NCBI GenBank assembly: GCA_002685455.1
Contig: NYXF01000099.1
Coordinates: 1-13,810 of the forward strand
DNA from: Porticoccus sp.
GTDB lineage: Bacteria > Pseudomonadota > Gammaproteobacteria > Pseudomonadales > Porticoccaceae
Direction: 5' to 3'
Length of the DNA stretch: 13,810 nucleotides
Positions within the stretch are counted from its first letter, which is position 1, and each line of letters starts with the position of its first letter. The position numbers and the translations under genes are program-made. The notes beneath the pieces were generated by a model that was not told where the DNA came from, did no database searches, and worked only from the letters and a program-made list of their open reading frames with translations. Positions 4,971 through 12,973 of this stretch are shown here, one piece after another.

Positions 4971-6998
4971 TTAATGAATGTCTTTCCAATATTCTCTATT
5001 TAATAGCCAAACCCAAATAAATAAGAATGCAAGAAAAAGGAGTGCGTAAGTTCCGATTCTTTTTCGATCGTCAGCCATCGGCTCTGCAATATAAGCCAAA
5101 AAATTTACTAAGTCATACATTTCTTTGTCAAAGTCTTTAGGTGATAAACTGCCTTCGCTAATAAGATTGTAGCGGCCACATGGGTTTTCTAATATGTCTT
5201 CACGAGTAAAAATATCTCTCTTAATGCCACCGTTAGCAGCTAGTACTGGTCCAGGAGCACATTCTTGTAGGCCTTGCATTTCCAATAAAACGTGTGGCAT
5301 CCCAACATCCTTAAAGACCTTGTTATTTACCCCAAGAGGGCGACTTGGATCCGAATAAAAATTTCTTAAGTATGTATAGAGCCACTCTGGGGAACGGGAC
5401 CGTGCAACTAAAGTTAAATCTGGCGGTGTTGCACCGAACCATGCCTTGGCTTTGTCTGCTGGCATTGAAATATCCATTAAAGCGCCAAATTTTTGATCTG
5501 CATAAATAAGGTTATCTTTAACTAAGTTTGGTGGTATCTTCAAATCTCTAGCTACTCTATCCCAACGAGAATATTTCGCGGAATGACAACCCATACAGGA
5601 ATTCACAAATAATTTGGCTCCATTTTGGAGTGAAGATTTATCAGACAAATCAGCGTTGAATTCATCGCAAGGGATAGCGCCACATTTGAAAGCAGATTCA
5701 GCTCCTACTGCTTTCAGCGGTGCCCATATCAAAAACATGACAACCGATGCAGCCAATGTAGTTTTCCAGGGGCCCATCCCTCCATCCATAGTAACTCTCT
5801 CTGGTTCTGGCTTAGTCTTCTCTATCCGGGTCCAAAAAGGCATAGCAATAAAAAATAAAAAGTACAGGCCGGTGCAAATTTGAGCCAATAAAGTACGCTC
5901 CGGGGTAGGTGCTTTTACACCGAGAACACCCAGAATAACGAAAGAAGCAGCAAAAACTAGTATAGCTCCGCGACTAAAACTGCCTTTGTAGCGCATTGAT
6001 CTAACTGGACTTCGATCAAGCCATGGCAGTACAAATAAAATTGCTATAGCTGCAGCCATTACCAGAAATCCAGCAAACTTATCTGGAACTGCTCTTAGCA
6101 TTGAATAGAAAGGAGTGAAATACCAGACTGGAGCGATATGCTCAGGAGTTTTTAAAGGGTTAGCAATTTCAAAATTTGCGTACTCTAGAAAATAACCACC
6201 CATTTCGGGCATAAAAAATAAAATAAAACAAAACACGAATAGAAACACTGTGATAGGTACCAAGTCATGAACCGTATAATATGGATGGAAGGGAATTCCA
6301 TCTCTAGGTATACCGTTTGCATCCTTGTTTTTCTTAATATCCACTCCATCTGGGTTATTAGAGCCCACTTCATGCAACGCGAGGAGGTGCAACACAACTA
6401 GAGCGAGCAAAATGATCGGCAAAGCTACAACATGAAGAGACATAAATCTATTCAACGTGATCCCCGAAATTAAGTAATCACCTCTAACCCATTGAACTAT
6501 GTCCTCGCCAATAACAGGTATTGCGCCAAATAATGAAATTATCACCTGTGCGCCCCAAAAAGACATTTGACCCCAAGGAAGAACATAACCCATGAAGGCT
6601 TCTGCCATCAATGCTACATAAATGGTCATACCAAAAATCCATACTAACTCTCTTGGAGCCTTGTATGAACCGTAAATTAAGCCACGAAACATATGTAAAT
6701 ATATGACCAAGAAAAAGGCTGATGCTCCAGTAGAATGTATATATCTAATAATCCAGCCATAATCTACATCTCGCATTATGTACTCGACTGATGCAAAAGC
6801 TCTTTCTGATGATCCCTCAAAGCTCATTAATAGCCAAATGCCAGAAACTAATTGTATGATCAACACAACTAGTGATAAAACGCCAAAATAATACCAAAAA
6901 TTAAAATTTTTGGGGGCATAATACTTGGCCATATGGGTGTTCCATGCACGCATAATCGGTAAGCGCGCATCTATCCAATCACGTAATGCCACTAACAT
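4971..6998 (-). CDS. petBC: Fused cytochrome b / cytochrome c1 polyprotein of the bc1 complex
   Basis: 675 residues joining two normally separate subunits of ubiquinol:cytochrome c reductase (inner membrane). Residues 1-403 are cytochrome b: b-heme ligands His88/His102 and His189/His204, PWGQMSFWGA (141-150), and the Qo motif PVWY (290-293) in place of PEWY. The second His pair is one residue wider apart than in mitochondrial cytochrome b. Residues 404-433 look like a signal peptide with cleavage after VGA (433). Residues 434-675 are cytochrome c1: CMGCH heme site (468-472), probable Met ligand in GMP (Met567) and a C-terminal membrane anchor (about 648-665). The frame is open through the junction. 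Met404 has an AGAGAG stretch upstream, so separate initiation of c1 is also possible. Processing into two proteins, as in Bradyrhizobium FbcH, is expected. The start overlaps the petA stop by one base, with GGAGG upstream. Confidence 0.93.
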   Translation of the reverse strand: MLVALRDWIDARLPIMRAWNTHMAKYYAPKNFNFWYYFGVLSLVVLIIQLVSGIWLLMSFEGSSERAFASVEYIMRDVDYGWIIRYIHSTGASAFFLVIYLHMFRGLIYGSYKAPRELVWIFGMTIYVALMAEAFMGYVLPWGQMSFWGAQVIISLFGAIPVIGEDIVQWVRGDYLISGITLNRFMSLHVVALPIILLALVVLHLLALHEVGSNNPDGVDIKKNKDANGIPRDGIPFHPYYTVHDLVPITVFLFVFCFILFFMPEMGGYFLEYANFEIANPLKTPEHIAPVWYFTPFYSMLRAVPDKFAGFLVMAAAIAILFVLPWLDRSPVRSMRYKGSFSRGAILVFAASFVILGVLGVKAPTPERTLLAQICTGLYFLFFIAMPFWTRIEKTKPEPERVTMDGGMGPWKTTLAASVVMFLIWAPLKAVGAESAFKCGAIPCDEFNADLSDKSSLQNGAKLFVNSCMGCHSAKYSRWDRVARDLKIPPNLVKDNLIYADQKFGALMDISMPADKAKAWFGATPPDLTLVARSRSPEWLYTYLRNFYSDPSRPLGVNNKVFKDVGMPHVLLEMQGLQECAPGPVLAANGGIKRDIFTREDILENPCGRYNLISEGSLSPKDFDKEMYDLVNFLAYIAEPMADDRKRIGTYALLFLAFLFIWVWLLNREYWKDIH

Positions 6999-7618
6999 CA
7001 GCTAGCCTCCTGGTCTACGCCAATAACTACTATATTATCTGTTTCATAAGAATGTGGTGGTACATCTAAATTTGTAGGTGCTGGGACTCCAGCATATACC
7101 CTTCCTGCAAGATCAAACTTTGAACCATGACAGGGACAGAAAAAACCACCGAACCATTGATCGCCACCCATATCTTGTGCCCCCACTTCTGGACGAAACA
7201 TCGGTGCACAACCTAAATGAGTACAAAGTCCAACTATTATCAGAAATTCTTCTTTACCTTCAATGGATCGATGTACACCATTAACATATGCTGGTTGATT
7301 CGATGCTAATGACATAGGATCACTAAAAATTTCATCGTGACCCATAAGTCCTTGAATTGTTTCAGGGGAACGACGTACAACGTAGACCGGCTTTCCTCGC
7401 CACTCAAAAGTTACCATTTGTCCTACTTCAATTTTAGAGATATTTATTCTTACTGGCGCGCCTGCAGCTTTAGCTTTAGCACTTGGGCTCCATGATCCAA
7501 CAAACGGTATAGCTGCAGCTGCAACTCCTACAGCTCCAACAGCACATGTAGCATTTGTCAAAAAGCGCCTGCGCGCGTGGTCAATACCGTCTCCGTAATC
7601 AATTCCGTCATCAATCAT
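6998..7618 (-). CDS. petA: Rieske iron-sulfur protein of the bc1 complex
   Basis: Ubiquinol-oxidising [2Fe-2S] subunit of complex III. 206 residues. The N-terminus has a twin-arginine-type sequence RRRFLT (16-21) followed by an uncleaved hydrophobic anchor (about 22-42), so the head domain is exported folded to the periplasmic side. Cluster ligands lie in CTHLGC (Cys132, His134) and CPCHGS (Cys161, His164), with Cys137 and Cys163 forming the stabilising disulfide. GSKFDLAGRVYAGVPAPTNL is the conserved C-terminal run. The start has AGGAGAG upstream. It is the first gene of petA-petBC, coupled to petBC by TGATG, and has its own promoter at 7675-7703. Confidence 0.96.
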   Translation of the reverse strand: MIDDGIDYGDGIDHARRRFLTNATCAVGAVGVAAAAIPFVGSWSPSAKAKAAGAPVRINISKIEVGQMVTFEWRGKPVYVVRRSPETIQGLMGHDEIFSDPMSLASNQPAYVNGVHRSIEGKEEFLIIVGLCTHLGCAPMFRPEVGAQDMGGDQWFGGFFCPCHGSKFDLAGRVYAGVPAPTNLDVPPHSYETDNIVVIGVDQEAS

Positions 7619-7674
7619 GACGCTCTCCTAGCAGCTGATATTAGCGATGTTTTGTATGTTCGGGATGGTTGGTA

Positions 7675-7703
7675 ATAGTACTGAAATTTGGTTGTTTTTT
7701 CAA
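7675..7703 (-). promoter_or_regulatory. Sigma70-type promoter of petA-petBC
   Basis: Minus strand: TTGAAA (7698-7703), 17-base spacer, TACTAT (7675-7680). The -35 matches consensus at 5 of 6 positions and the -10 at 4 of 6. It lies in the 209-base gap after rpsI and predicts a 5' UTR of roughly 50 bases. Confidence 0.6.
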
Positions 7704-7806
7704 GGAAATAATGAGTGAACTTTACACGTTTTTATAAAAAATAGGTGTATGTTATGAAGTGACCAATTTCACGTAAAGGACTCTATTGATCCATATAAAA
7801 AATAAT

Positions 7807-7841
7807 AAAAAAATATACGATCGCTCTCTAACGTTTAGAGA
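7807..7841 (-). terminator. Possible terminator of rplM-rpsI
   Basis: TCTCTAA (minus strand, 7835-7841) and TTAGAGA (7825-7831) form a perfect seven-pair stem with a three-base loop across the rpsI stop codon. A run of seven T follows only 11 bases later (7807-7813), further than usual, so termination here is uncertain. Confidence 0.35.
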
Positions 7842-8220
7842 ATTGGGGTCGTTTTCTAGCTTTGTGAAGGCCTACTTTTTTTCGTTCAACTTCACGAGCG
7901 TCTCGAGTTAAGAATCCAGCTTTGCGAAGTTCTCCTCTCAAATTTTCATCATATTCAAGTAAAGCGCGAGAAATTCCATGCCTGATGGCACCAGCCTGAC
8001 CAAAACTTCCTCCGCCAGCTACGGTAATTTTCAAATTAAATTTCTTAACACAATCGGCAAGCTCTAGGGGTTGGCGAACAATCATTCTTGCAACTTCTCT
8101 CCCAAAATACTGATCAATGGTGCGATTATTTATTGAAATATTTCCATCACCATTTTCTAAAAATACCCTTGCTGAAGATGTTTTTCGTCGACCAGTTCCA
8201 TAATATTGCGTTCGTGACAT
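7828..8220 (-). CDS. rpsI: 30S ribosomal protein S9
   Basis: 130 residues, the same length as E. coli S9. Hallmarks: [16 protein letters not shown] (5-20), [41 protein letters not shown], and the basic tail [20 protein letters not shown] whose C-terminal SKR reaches the tRNA in the ribosomal P site. It follows rplM by 13 bases, with GGAAAG as ribosome site, the usual L13-S9 operon. Confidence 0.98.
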   Translation of the reverse strand: MSRTQYYGTGRRKTSSARVFLENGDGNISINNRTIDQYFGREVARMIVRQPLELADCVKKFNLKITVAGGGSFGQAGAIRHGISRALLEYDENLRGELRKAGFLTRDAREVERKKVGLHKARKRPQFSKR

Positions 8221-8233
8221 AAGTTACTTTCCG

Positions 8234-8662
8234 TTAAATATCTAAATTTTTAGGTTGTTGAGCGGTGTGGGGATGTTCTTGACCAGCATAAACTTTTAAT
8301 TTTTTAAACATGGCTCGTCCTAGCGGACCTTTTGGTAACATACCTTTAACAGCATTTTGAATAGTTCGCTCTGGTGCTTTTTCGACTAGCTTCTCAAAGT
8401 TTATTGACTTTAAGCCTCCTGGATATCCAGTATGACTATGATAAATTTTATCCTTTGCCTTGTTGCCAGTTACTCGCACTTTTTCTGCATTTACCACTAC
8501 AATATAATCACCAGTATCAACGTTTGGAGTATATTCAGCTTTGTGCTTACCACGAAGATGTGATGCTATAACTGTAGAGATTCGACCCAATGTTTTATCA
8601 GCGGCATCCACTATATACCAATGATGTTCAGCTGTTTCGACTGTAGCACTATATGTTTTCAT
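8234..8662 (-). CDS. rplM: 50S ribosomal protein L13
   Basis: 142 residues from the ATG at 8660-8662, exactly the E. coli length. [20 protein letters not shown] aligns with the known N-terminus. Further hallmarks: [64 protein letters not shown] and the ending QPKNLDI. An upstream in-frame ATG at 8746 would add 28 non-conserved residues, and the promoter lies inside that stretch, so it is rejected. L13 is an early 23S rRNA-binding assembly protein. In E. coli it is known to repress its own operon through the leader; here a small CAGA-CATGT-TCTG hairpin is visible in the short leader, and its role is unproven. Confidence 0.97.
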   Translation of the reverse strand: MKTYSATVETAEHHWYIVDAADKTLGRISTVIASHLRGKHKAEYTPNVDTGDYIVVVNAEKVRVTGNKAKDKIYHSHTGYPGGLKSINFEKLVEKAPERTIQNAVKGMLPKGPLGRAMFKKLKVYAGQEHPHTAQQPKNLDI

Positions 8663-8717
8663 CAAAATCTGCCTAATTCTTATCTTTACAGAACATGTCT
8701 GCATATTTGGAAGCGGC

Positions 8718-8746
8718 ATTTTACAGAGCAGTAACAGCCATTTCAA
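8718..8746 (-). promoter_or_regulatory. Strong sigma70-type promoter of rplM-rpsI
   Basis: Minus strand: TTGAAA (8741-8746), 17-base spacer, TAAAAT (8718-8723), both 5 of 6 to consensus. The -10 is followed directly by GCCGCTTCC, a GC-rich discriminator of the sort found at promoters under stringent (ppGpp/DksA) control. The leader would be about 50 bases. Confidence 0.7.
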
Positions 8747-8784
8747 GGATATTCTACATTTTAAATTTTATTACTTGGTTCACA

Positions 8785-8799
8785 GAGCAAATATTGCTC
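8785..8799. repeat. Small inverted repeat between zapE and rplM
   Basis: GAGCAA-ATA-TTGCTC, a perfect six-pair hairpin about 40 bases upstream of the rplM -35. It lies downstream of zapE with no following T-run. It could help end zapE transcription or bind a regulator of rplM; neither is shown. Confidence 0.4.
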
Positions 8800-8827
8800 C
8801 TAAGTTACCCGGTAATTGGCATCAAAC

Positions 8828-8842
8828 GTTATTTTAAATAAC
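8828..8842. repeat. AT-rich inverted repeat just after zapE
   Basis: A perfect 7+1+7 palindrome (GTTATTT / AAATAAC) six bases beyond the zapE stop. A hairpin this AT-rich with no T-run is a weak terminator candidate at best. Confidence 0.35.
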
Positions 8843-8848
8843 TTCGAG

Positions 8849-9988
8849 TCACGGTTGATGTGGTCTTGAAAGATACTCATAAGACTGCATCTCTAAAAGA
8901 CGGCTTTTTGTGCGTTGAAACTCAAAGTTAAGAGCGCCATCAGCATATAAAGACATTAGTCCAACTTCTGCGGAAAGTATGATCTTTACATTTCTGTCAT
9001 AAAATTCATCTACTAGGCTGATGAACCTTCTTGCTTGATCCTCATTATCTTTGCCCAACTGAGGAACTCCAGAAATCAACACAGCATGGAACTCACGGGA
9101 TAGTTCAATATAATCATTTTGGCTTCTGGGTGAGTTACAAATAACATTAAAGTCAAACCAAATCACATCTTTTCCTTGACGTCGAAATTTTATGTTCCTA
9201 CCCTCAATCTCGATATTAAGATCTACTGAAATACTTTCGCCAAGAGGACAAAATAAATTAAAAGCTTTTATTAGTGCAATATCAGCGCTTGCATCTAGAG
9301 GATAATGGTAAAGTTCAGCTTGCTCTATGCTCCTCAAGCGATAATCGATATCACTATCTACATTAAATATCTCATTATTCTTTTTTATTGATTCGATAGC
9401 TGGAAGAAATTGTTTGCGTTGAAGACCATTTAAATAAAGGTTATCTGGTTCGACATTCGATGTAGCTACCAAGACAATATTTAGTGAAAATAAGAGCTCA
9501 AAAAGTTTCCCGAGAAGCATTGCATCTGCGATATCAGAAACAAAAAACTCATCAAAACATATTACATGTGCCTCATTGGCTATGTTTTTGGCAACTATAA
9601 TTAATGGATTTTTTTTTCCTTCCAGTCGTTTCAGGTCATTGTGGACTCTTCTCATAAATCGATGAAAATGTAATCTGATCTTTTTTTCAAAAGGTAAGCT
9701 CTGGAAAAATCCATCCATCAAATATGTTTTTCCTCTTCCGACTCCGCCCCAAAGGTATAAACCCTTGATAGAGTTAGCCTTTCGAGAATGAAAAAACCTA
9801 GTTTGCAGCTTAACTAAGAAATTTTTTTTATGATTAACATTCTCCTTATCAAGGAGTTGCTTATAAAGTGATTGTAAAAGTTCTACCGCAACTGCTTGTG
9901 ATGAGTCATAATCAAATCCTTTCTTATTTAGATCTGATAAATAGCGTTGTTTCGGAGAAAGTAACTGAATATGTGTATACTTAGACAT
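8849..9988 (-). CDS. zapE: ZapE, AFG1-family ATPase of the division machinery
   Basis: 379 residues (E. coli ZapE about 375). AAA-type P-loop ATPase related to mitochondrial AFG1/LACE1; in E. coli it binds FtsZ late in division and alters Z-ring stability in an ATP-dependent way. Walker A GGVGRGKT (81-88) is followed by YLMDGFF, then HFHRFM (107-112), Walker B VICFDEF (142-148), the sensor region ATSNVEPDNLYLNGLQR (175-191) and FLPAI. The C-terminal part carries VDLNIEIEGR, FNVIC and ARRFISLVDEFYDRNVKI, as in the family. A good ribosome site is not visible before the ATG. It is divergent from zapG, and a candidate promoter lies at 10032-10060. The gap to rplM is 186 bases with its own promoter, so zapE is probably monocistronic. 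Confidence 0.94.
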   Translation of the reverse strand: MSKYTHIQLLSPKQRYLSDLNKKGFDYDSSQAVAVELLQSLYKQLLDKENVNHKKNFLVKLQTRFFHSRKANSIKGLYLWGGVGRGKTYLMDGFFQSLPFEKKIRLHFHRFMRRVHNDLKRLEGKKNPLIIVAKNIANEAHVICFDEFFVSDIADAMLLGKLFELLFSLNIVLVATSNVEPDNLYLNGLQRKQFLPAIESIKKNNEIFNVDSDIDYRLRSIEQAELYHYPLDASADIALIKAFNLFCPLGESISVDLNIEIEGRNIKFRRQGKDVIWFDFNVICNSPRSQNDYIELSREFHAVLISGVPQLGKDNEDQARRFISLVDEFYDRNVKIILSAEVGLMSLYADGALNFEFQRTKSRLLEMQSYEYLSRPHQP

Positions 9989-10031
9989 GGATTGACTACA
10001 AATAGATTATTTTAATTAAATTAATTTTCTA

Positions 10032-10060
10032 AGAATAGGTGATCAAGGATTGTTTCTCAA
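10032..10060 (-). promoter_or_regulatory. Candidate promoter of zapE
   Basis: Minus strand: TTGAGA (10055-10060), 17-base spacer, TATTCT (10032-10037). The -35 matches 4 of 6 and the -10 4 of 6. It sits in the 187-base divergent gap with zapG. Modest match in AT-rich DNA. Confidence 0.35.
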
Positions 10061-10098
10061 TAGAAGAAAGGCAAATATACAAGTTATTAATTGAGACC

Positions 10099-10125
10099 TT
10101 GACAATTCATGAACTAAACTATTTT
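10099..10125 (+). promoter_or_regulatory. Candidate promoter of zapG-degS
   Basis: A perfect TTGACA -35 (10099-10104) with TATTTT (10120-10125, 4 of 6) after a short 15-base spacer. The spacing is suboptimal. An alternative pair is TTGAGA at 10091 with TAAACT 18 bases on. Confidence 0.35.
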
Positions 10126-10175
10126 AGAGATAGGATATTACAAAAAAATAAATTAAACTTCATGGAGATCATATC

Positions 10176-10676
10176 TTGCTGATTTCAAATTTTATAATTT
10201 ATATATCGTTAACATTAACAGGTGCTGTTGCTGGTTATTATCTTGCTCAGAAACTTCGACCTATCCAAAAAGAACAGAAAGAAATTGAGAATAAACTTGT
10301 AGAGACACAAAAAGAACTTAGTGATTATCAGCAAAAGGTGGCTGATCACTTTCGCAATACATCAAAAGATGCATCAAACTTATCAAAGAACTTTGAGAGT
10401 TTACTTGAACAACTTGCCAGCGGTGCACTTCAGCTAGCTAATACTGATATTAGTCGCCAAATATTAAATTCCTCGTCTAATAAAACTGGGGATGCTGGTT
10501 TTCACTTAAGCGAGAACATAAAACCGCCAAAAGATTATGCTCCAAAAGTTCCTGGTGGCGTTCTTAATGAAAAATATGGTCTTGATGAAACTAAAGATTC
10601 GATAAATAATCCTGCCAATAGCGATTCACCCTACGTAACTGAGAGTGATGACGATCCGACTCTTAATATCAATTAA
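10176..10676 (+). CDS. zapG: ZapG (DUF1043, YhcB-like), membrane-anchored coiled-coil protein
   Basis: 166 residues (E. coli YhcB about 132). An N-terminal membrane helix (about 3-24, NFIIYISLTLTGAVAGYYLA) is followed by a charged coiled coil (about 25-60, rich in K, E and Q). Then come VADHFRNTSKDASNLSKNFE (55-74), matching the family signature VxHFxxSAEL, and a C-terminal PPKDYAPKVPGGVL segment equivalent to the conserved PRDY motif of YhcB. The tail is longer and acidic (SDDDP). The protein links envelope growth and division in E. coli. The start is a TTG with GGAGA seven bases upstream; the nearby ATG at 10162 is out of frame and stops after six codons. It is divergent from zapE and upstream of degS, the same order as in E. 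coli. Confidence 0.88.
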   Translation: MLISNFIIYISLTLTGAVAGYYLAQKLRPIQKEQKEIENKLVETQKELSDYQQKVADHFRNTSKDASNLSKNFESLLEQLASGALQLANTDISRQILNSSSNKTGDAGFHLSENIKPPKDYAPKVPGGVLNEKYGLDETKDSINNPANSDSPYVTESDDDPTLNIN

Positions 10677-10695
10677 TAAGCTGTTCGAAAAGCCT

Positions 10696-11856
10696 ATGGT
10701 AAAAAATATGCATCGTGTACTAAATTATATAGCTTGGCCAGCCTTTTTCGGCCTCCTAATTGCTATGATAGCTTTTAACTTTTTTCCTGAAATGATTGAT
10801 AATAGTTTTCAATCTCCAAAAAAAATTCTAGATAAAAGAATTATCAAAGATGAAAAAGTAGAGCTGCAATCTAGGCAATTTTCATATTCCTTAGCTGTAA
10901 AAAAAGCATCCCCCTCGGTTGTAAATATATATACACAAAAAAAATTACCCTCAGGCAATCGACTGTCAACAGACCCTCTATTTAAGAAATTTTATAATCA
11001 AAAAAATTCCCCAAGACAAAATCGCATGAAGTCATCTTTGGGTTCAGGCGTAGTAATGACAGAGAACGGATATGTTTTAACAAACCATCATGTCATCGAC
11101 GGTGCTGATGCGATCGTTCTTCAGCTACAAGATGGAAGAGAGGCTGCCGCTAAATTAATAGGAACAGATCCAGAAATTGATCTTGCAGTTTTAAAAATTA
11201 ATCTACAAAATCTTGTACCAATAGAATTAGCGACCAAAAAAGCTGTGGCTGGTGATGTAGTTCTTGCTATTGGAAATCCTTTTGGTGTAGGGCAATCAGT
11301 CTCTCAAGGAATCATCAGTGCGACTCAAAGGAAAGGTCTTGGTTTAAATACTTTTGAAAATTTTATTCAAACGGATGCTGCAATTAATCCAGGAAACTCT
11401 GGTGGCCCACTAGTTGACGCCAAAGGAGATCTTGTAGGTATTAACTCAGCAATACTTGACCGATCCAGTTATGCAATGGGCATAAGTTTTGCAATTCCAT
11501 CAAAAACAGCTTTAAAGGTTCTTACAGACATAATATCCCATGGAAGAGCAATAAGAGGCTGGCTTGGAGTTGAAGCCAACCAATTGAAGCCTTTTGCAGC
11601 AAAAAAACTTGGCCTTGAGCCACCTCTTGGTTTAGTTGTAACGAATATATATAACGATAGTCCAGCATTCTTTTCTGGATTGCTACCTGGTGATGTAATC
11701 GTTTCAATAAATAATAGCGGTATGATCGACAATGATAAGGCTATGAATATAATCGCAGACCTATCACCGGGAGATTTAGTTAAGCTTGATGTATTAAGAA
11801 ATGGAAAGAGAAAAATCATTGAAGCTGAAGCTGGAACTCGTCCAGAAATAAATTAA
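10696..11856 (+). CDS. degS: DegS/AlgW-type periplasmic serine protease
   Basis: 386 residues from the ATG at 10696. An N-terminal signal-anchor helix (about 10-28) tethers it to the inner membrane. A trypsin-like HtrA domain follows with the catalytic triad His132 (TNHHV), Asp162 (DLAVLKI) and Ser235 (NPGNSGGPL), then one PDZ domain (about 288-380, GWLGVEANQL, GLVVTNIY, SPAFFSGLLPGDVIVSIN). One PDZ with an anchor is the DegS/AlgW pattern; DegP and DegQ have two. DegS/AlgW senses outer-membrane-protein C-termini and makes the first cut in the anti-sigma factor RseA/MucA, turning on the sigmaE response. A GTG/ATG 17 codons upstream overlaps zapG and adds no conserved residues, so 10696 is preferred; its ribosome site is weak. 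The PDZ end is 6 bases from the hisC stop (convergent). Confidence 0.92.
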   Translation: MVKNMHRVLNYIAWPAFFGLLIAMIAFNFFPEMIDNSFQSPKKILDKRIIKDEKVELQSRQFSYSLAVKKASPSVVNIYTQKKLPSGNRLSTDPLFKKFYNQKNSPRQNRMKSSLGSGVVMTENGYVLTNHHVIDGADAIVLQLQDGREAAAKLIGTDPEIDLAVLKINLQNLVPIELATKKAVAGDVVLAIGNPFGVGQSVSQGIISATQRKGLGLNTFENFIQTDAAINPGNSGGPLVDAKGDLVGINSAILDRSSYAMGISFAIPSKTALKVLTDIISHGRAIRGWLGVEANQLKPFAAKKLGLEPPLGLVVTNIYNDSPAFFSGLLPGDVIVSINNSGMIDNDKAMNIIADLSPGDLVKLDVLRNGKRKIIEAEAGTRPEIN

Positions 11857-11876
11857 AAATTTCTATGAAAATTTTT
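11855..11876. terminator. AT-only hairpin at the degS/hisC convergence, possible bidirectional terminator
   Basis: AAAAATTT (11855-11862) and AAATTTTT (11869-11876) form a perfect eight-pair stem with loop CTATGA; T-runs lie on both sides. The stem contains no G or C and overlaps both stop codons, so it is a weak candidate serving both genes. Confidence 0.35.
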
Positions 11877-12924
11877 TAATTACCCTAATAAAATATTCGT
11901 TGTCTTCTGGTAAACCTATGGTTATACGTAAATAATCTTTTATTCTTTCCTTATTGAAATGACGAACTAATATATTATGCTTTCTGAGAAAGCTCGCTAA
12001 TTCAGCAGCATCATATTTATGGTGTGTTGCAAATAAGAAATTTCCTGCTGAGGGAATCACTGAAAACTCCAAGTTAACAAGGTCTGATGACAGCTTCTCA
12101 CGTGATTTAATGATTTTTTTTCGACTTTTTTCAAAGCACTCCATATCATTAAATGCAGCTATACTCCCAACAATAGCTAAGCGATCAATAGGATATGAAT
12201 TGAAGCTATTTTTTACCCTGTTTAAAGCCTCAATTAAGGAGTGGTTTCCCACAGCAAAGCCAACCCTGAGACCAGCCAAAGAGCGTGATTTTGAAAGAGA
12301 CTGCGTTACCAGAAGGTTTGAATATTTTGAGATTAGTGGTATGCAGCTTTTACCGCCGAAATCTATATAGGCTTCATCTACTACCAAGATTGAATGCTGA
12401 TTAGCCCTGAGTAAATCCTCAATAAGAGAGAGCGACAGCAATCTACCCGTTGGAGCGTTAGGATTTGGAAAAATTATCCCTCCATTAGGTTTTTTATAAT
12501 CATCTATATTTATACAGAAGTTTTTCGTTAACGGAATTAAATTGAAAGGTATTTCGTATAAACTACTGTATGTCTCGTAAAAACTATAAGTCACATCGGG
12601 AAAAAATATTGGGCTGTTTTGCTTAAAAAATGCATAAAAAATATGAGCTAGGACTTCATCTGAGCCATTGCCCACAAAGACCTGATTTTTCTGAACATTG
12701 AGATTTTTAGAAATTGTCTCTTTTAAAAGAGAGGCATCTGGATCTGGGTACAAACGAAGCTCACCATTAAGTTCAGATAAAATAGCCTCTCGAACGTCCG
12801 CGGATGGTGGATATGGATTTTCGTTAGTGTTTAGTTTTATTAAATGAGGGTTGATGGGCTGCTCCCCCGGCACATAGGGATTCAACTGTTGAACAATTTC
12901 ACTCCAAAAAAAATTTTTCGTCAT
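11863..12924 (-). CDS. hisC: Histidinol-phosphate aminotransferase
   Basis: PLP enzyme converting imidazole-acetol phosphate and glutamate to histidinol phosphate in histidine synthesis. 353 residues, typical. Fold-type I aminotransferase motifs: KLNTNENPYPPS (30-41), YPDPDA (59-64), GNGSDE (85-90), FPNPNAPTG (152-160), VVDEAYIDF (181-189) with Asp183 and Tyr186, SLSKSRSLAGLRVGFA with Schiff-base Lys212 and Arg220, and the C-terminal DYLRITIG with the substrate-carboxylate arginine. No clear ribosome site precedes the ATG. It follows hisD by 49 bases in the same direction, so the two are probably one operon. Confidence 0.94.
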   Translation of the reverse strand: MTKNFFWSEIVQQLNPYVPGEQPINPHLIKLNTNENPYPPSADVREAILSELNGELRLYPDPDASLLKETISKNLNVQKNQVFVGNGSDEVLAHIFYAFFKQNSPIFFPDVTYSFYETYSSLYEIPFNLIPLTKNFCINIDDYKKPNGGIIFPNPNAPTGRLLSLSLIEDLLRANQHSILVVDEAYIDFGGKSCIPLISKYSNLLVTQSLSKSRSLAGLRVGFAVGNHSLIEALNRVKNSFNSYPIDRLAIVGSIAAFNDMECFEKSRKKIIKSREKLSSDLVNLEFSVIPSAGNFLFATHHKYDAAELASFLRKHNILVRHFNKERIKDYLRITIGLPEDNEYFIRVIKKFS

Positions 12925-12973
12925 AAGTTAATAAAAAAATTATATATCCAACCGTTAAGGTCAGTATTTCTGA

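Noticed and set aside
8663..8746. In-frame 28-residue N-terminal extension of L13
   Set aside because: The extension matches no L13; the ATG at 8662 gives the exact known length, and the promoter -10 and predicted start lie inside the extension.
10645..10695. Earlier GTG/ATG start for degS, overlapping zapG
   Set aside because: It adds 17 residues without family similarity, and the membrane anchor begins after the ATG at 10696.
11469..11819. Open frame antisense to the degS PDZ region
   Set aside because: It lies wholly over strongly conserved HtrA/PDZ codons, resembles no known protein, and is best read as a coding shadow. The same applies to those within rsmI, petBC, petA, rplM and hisC.
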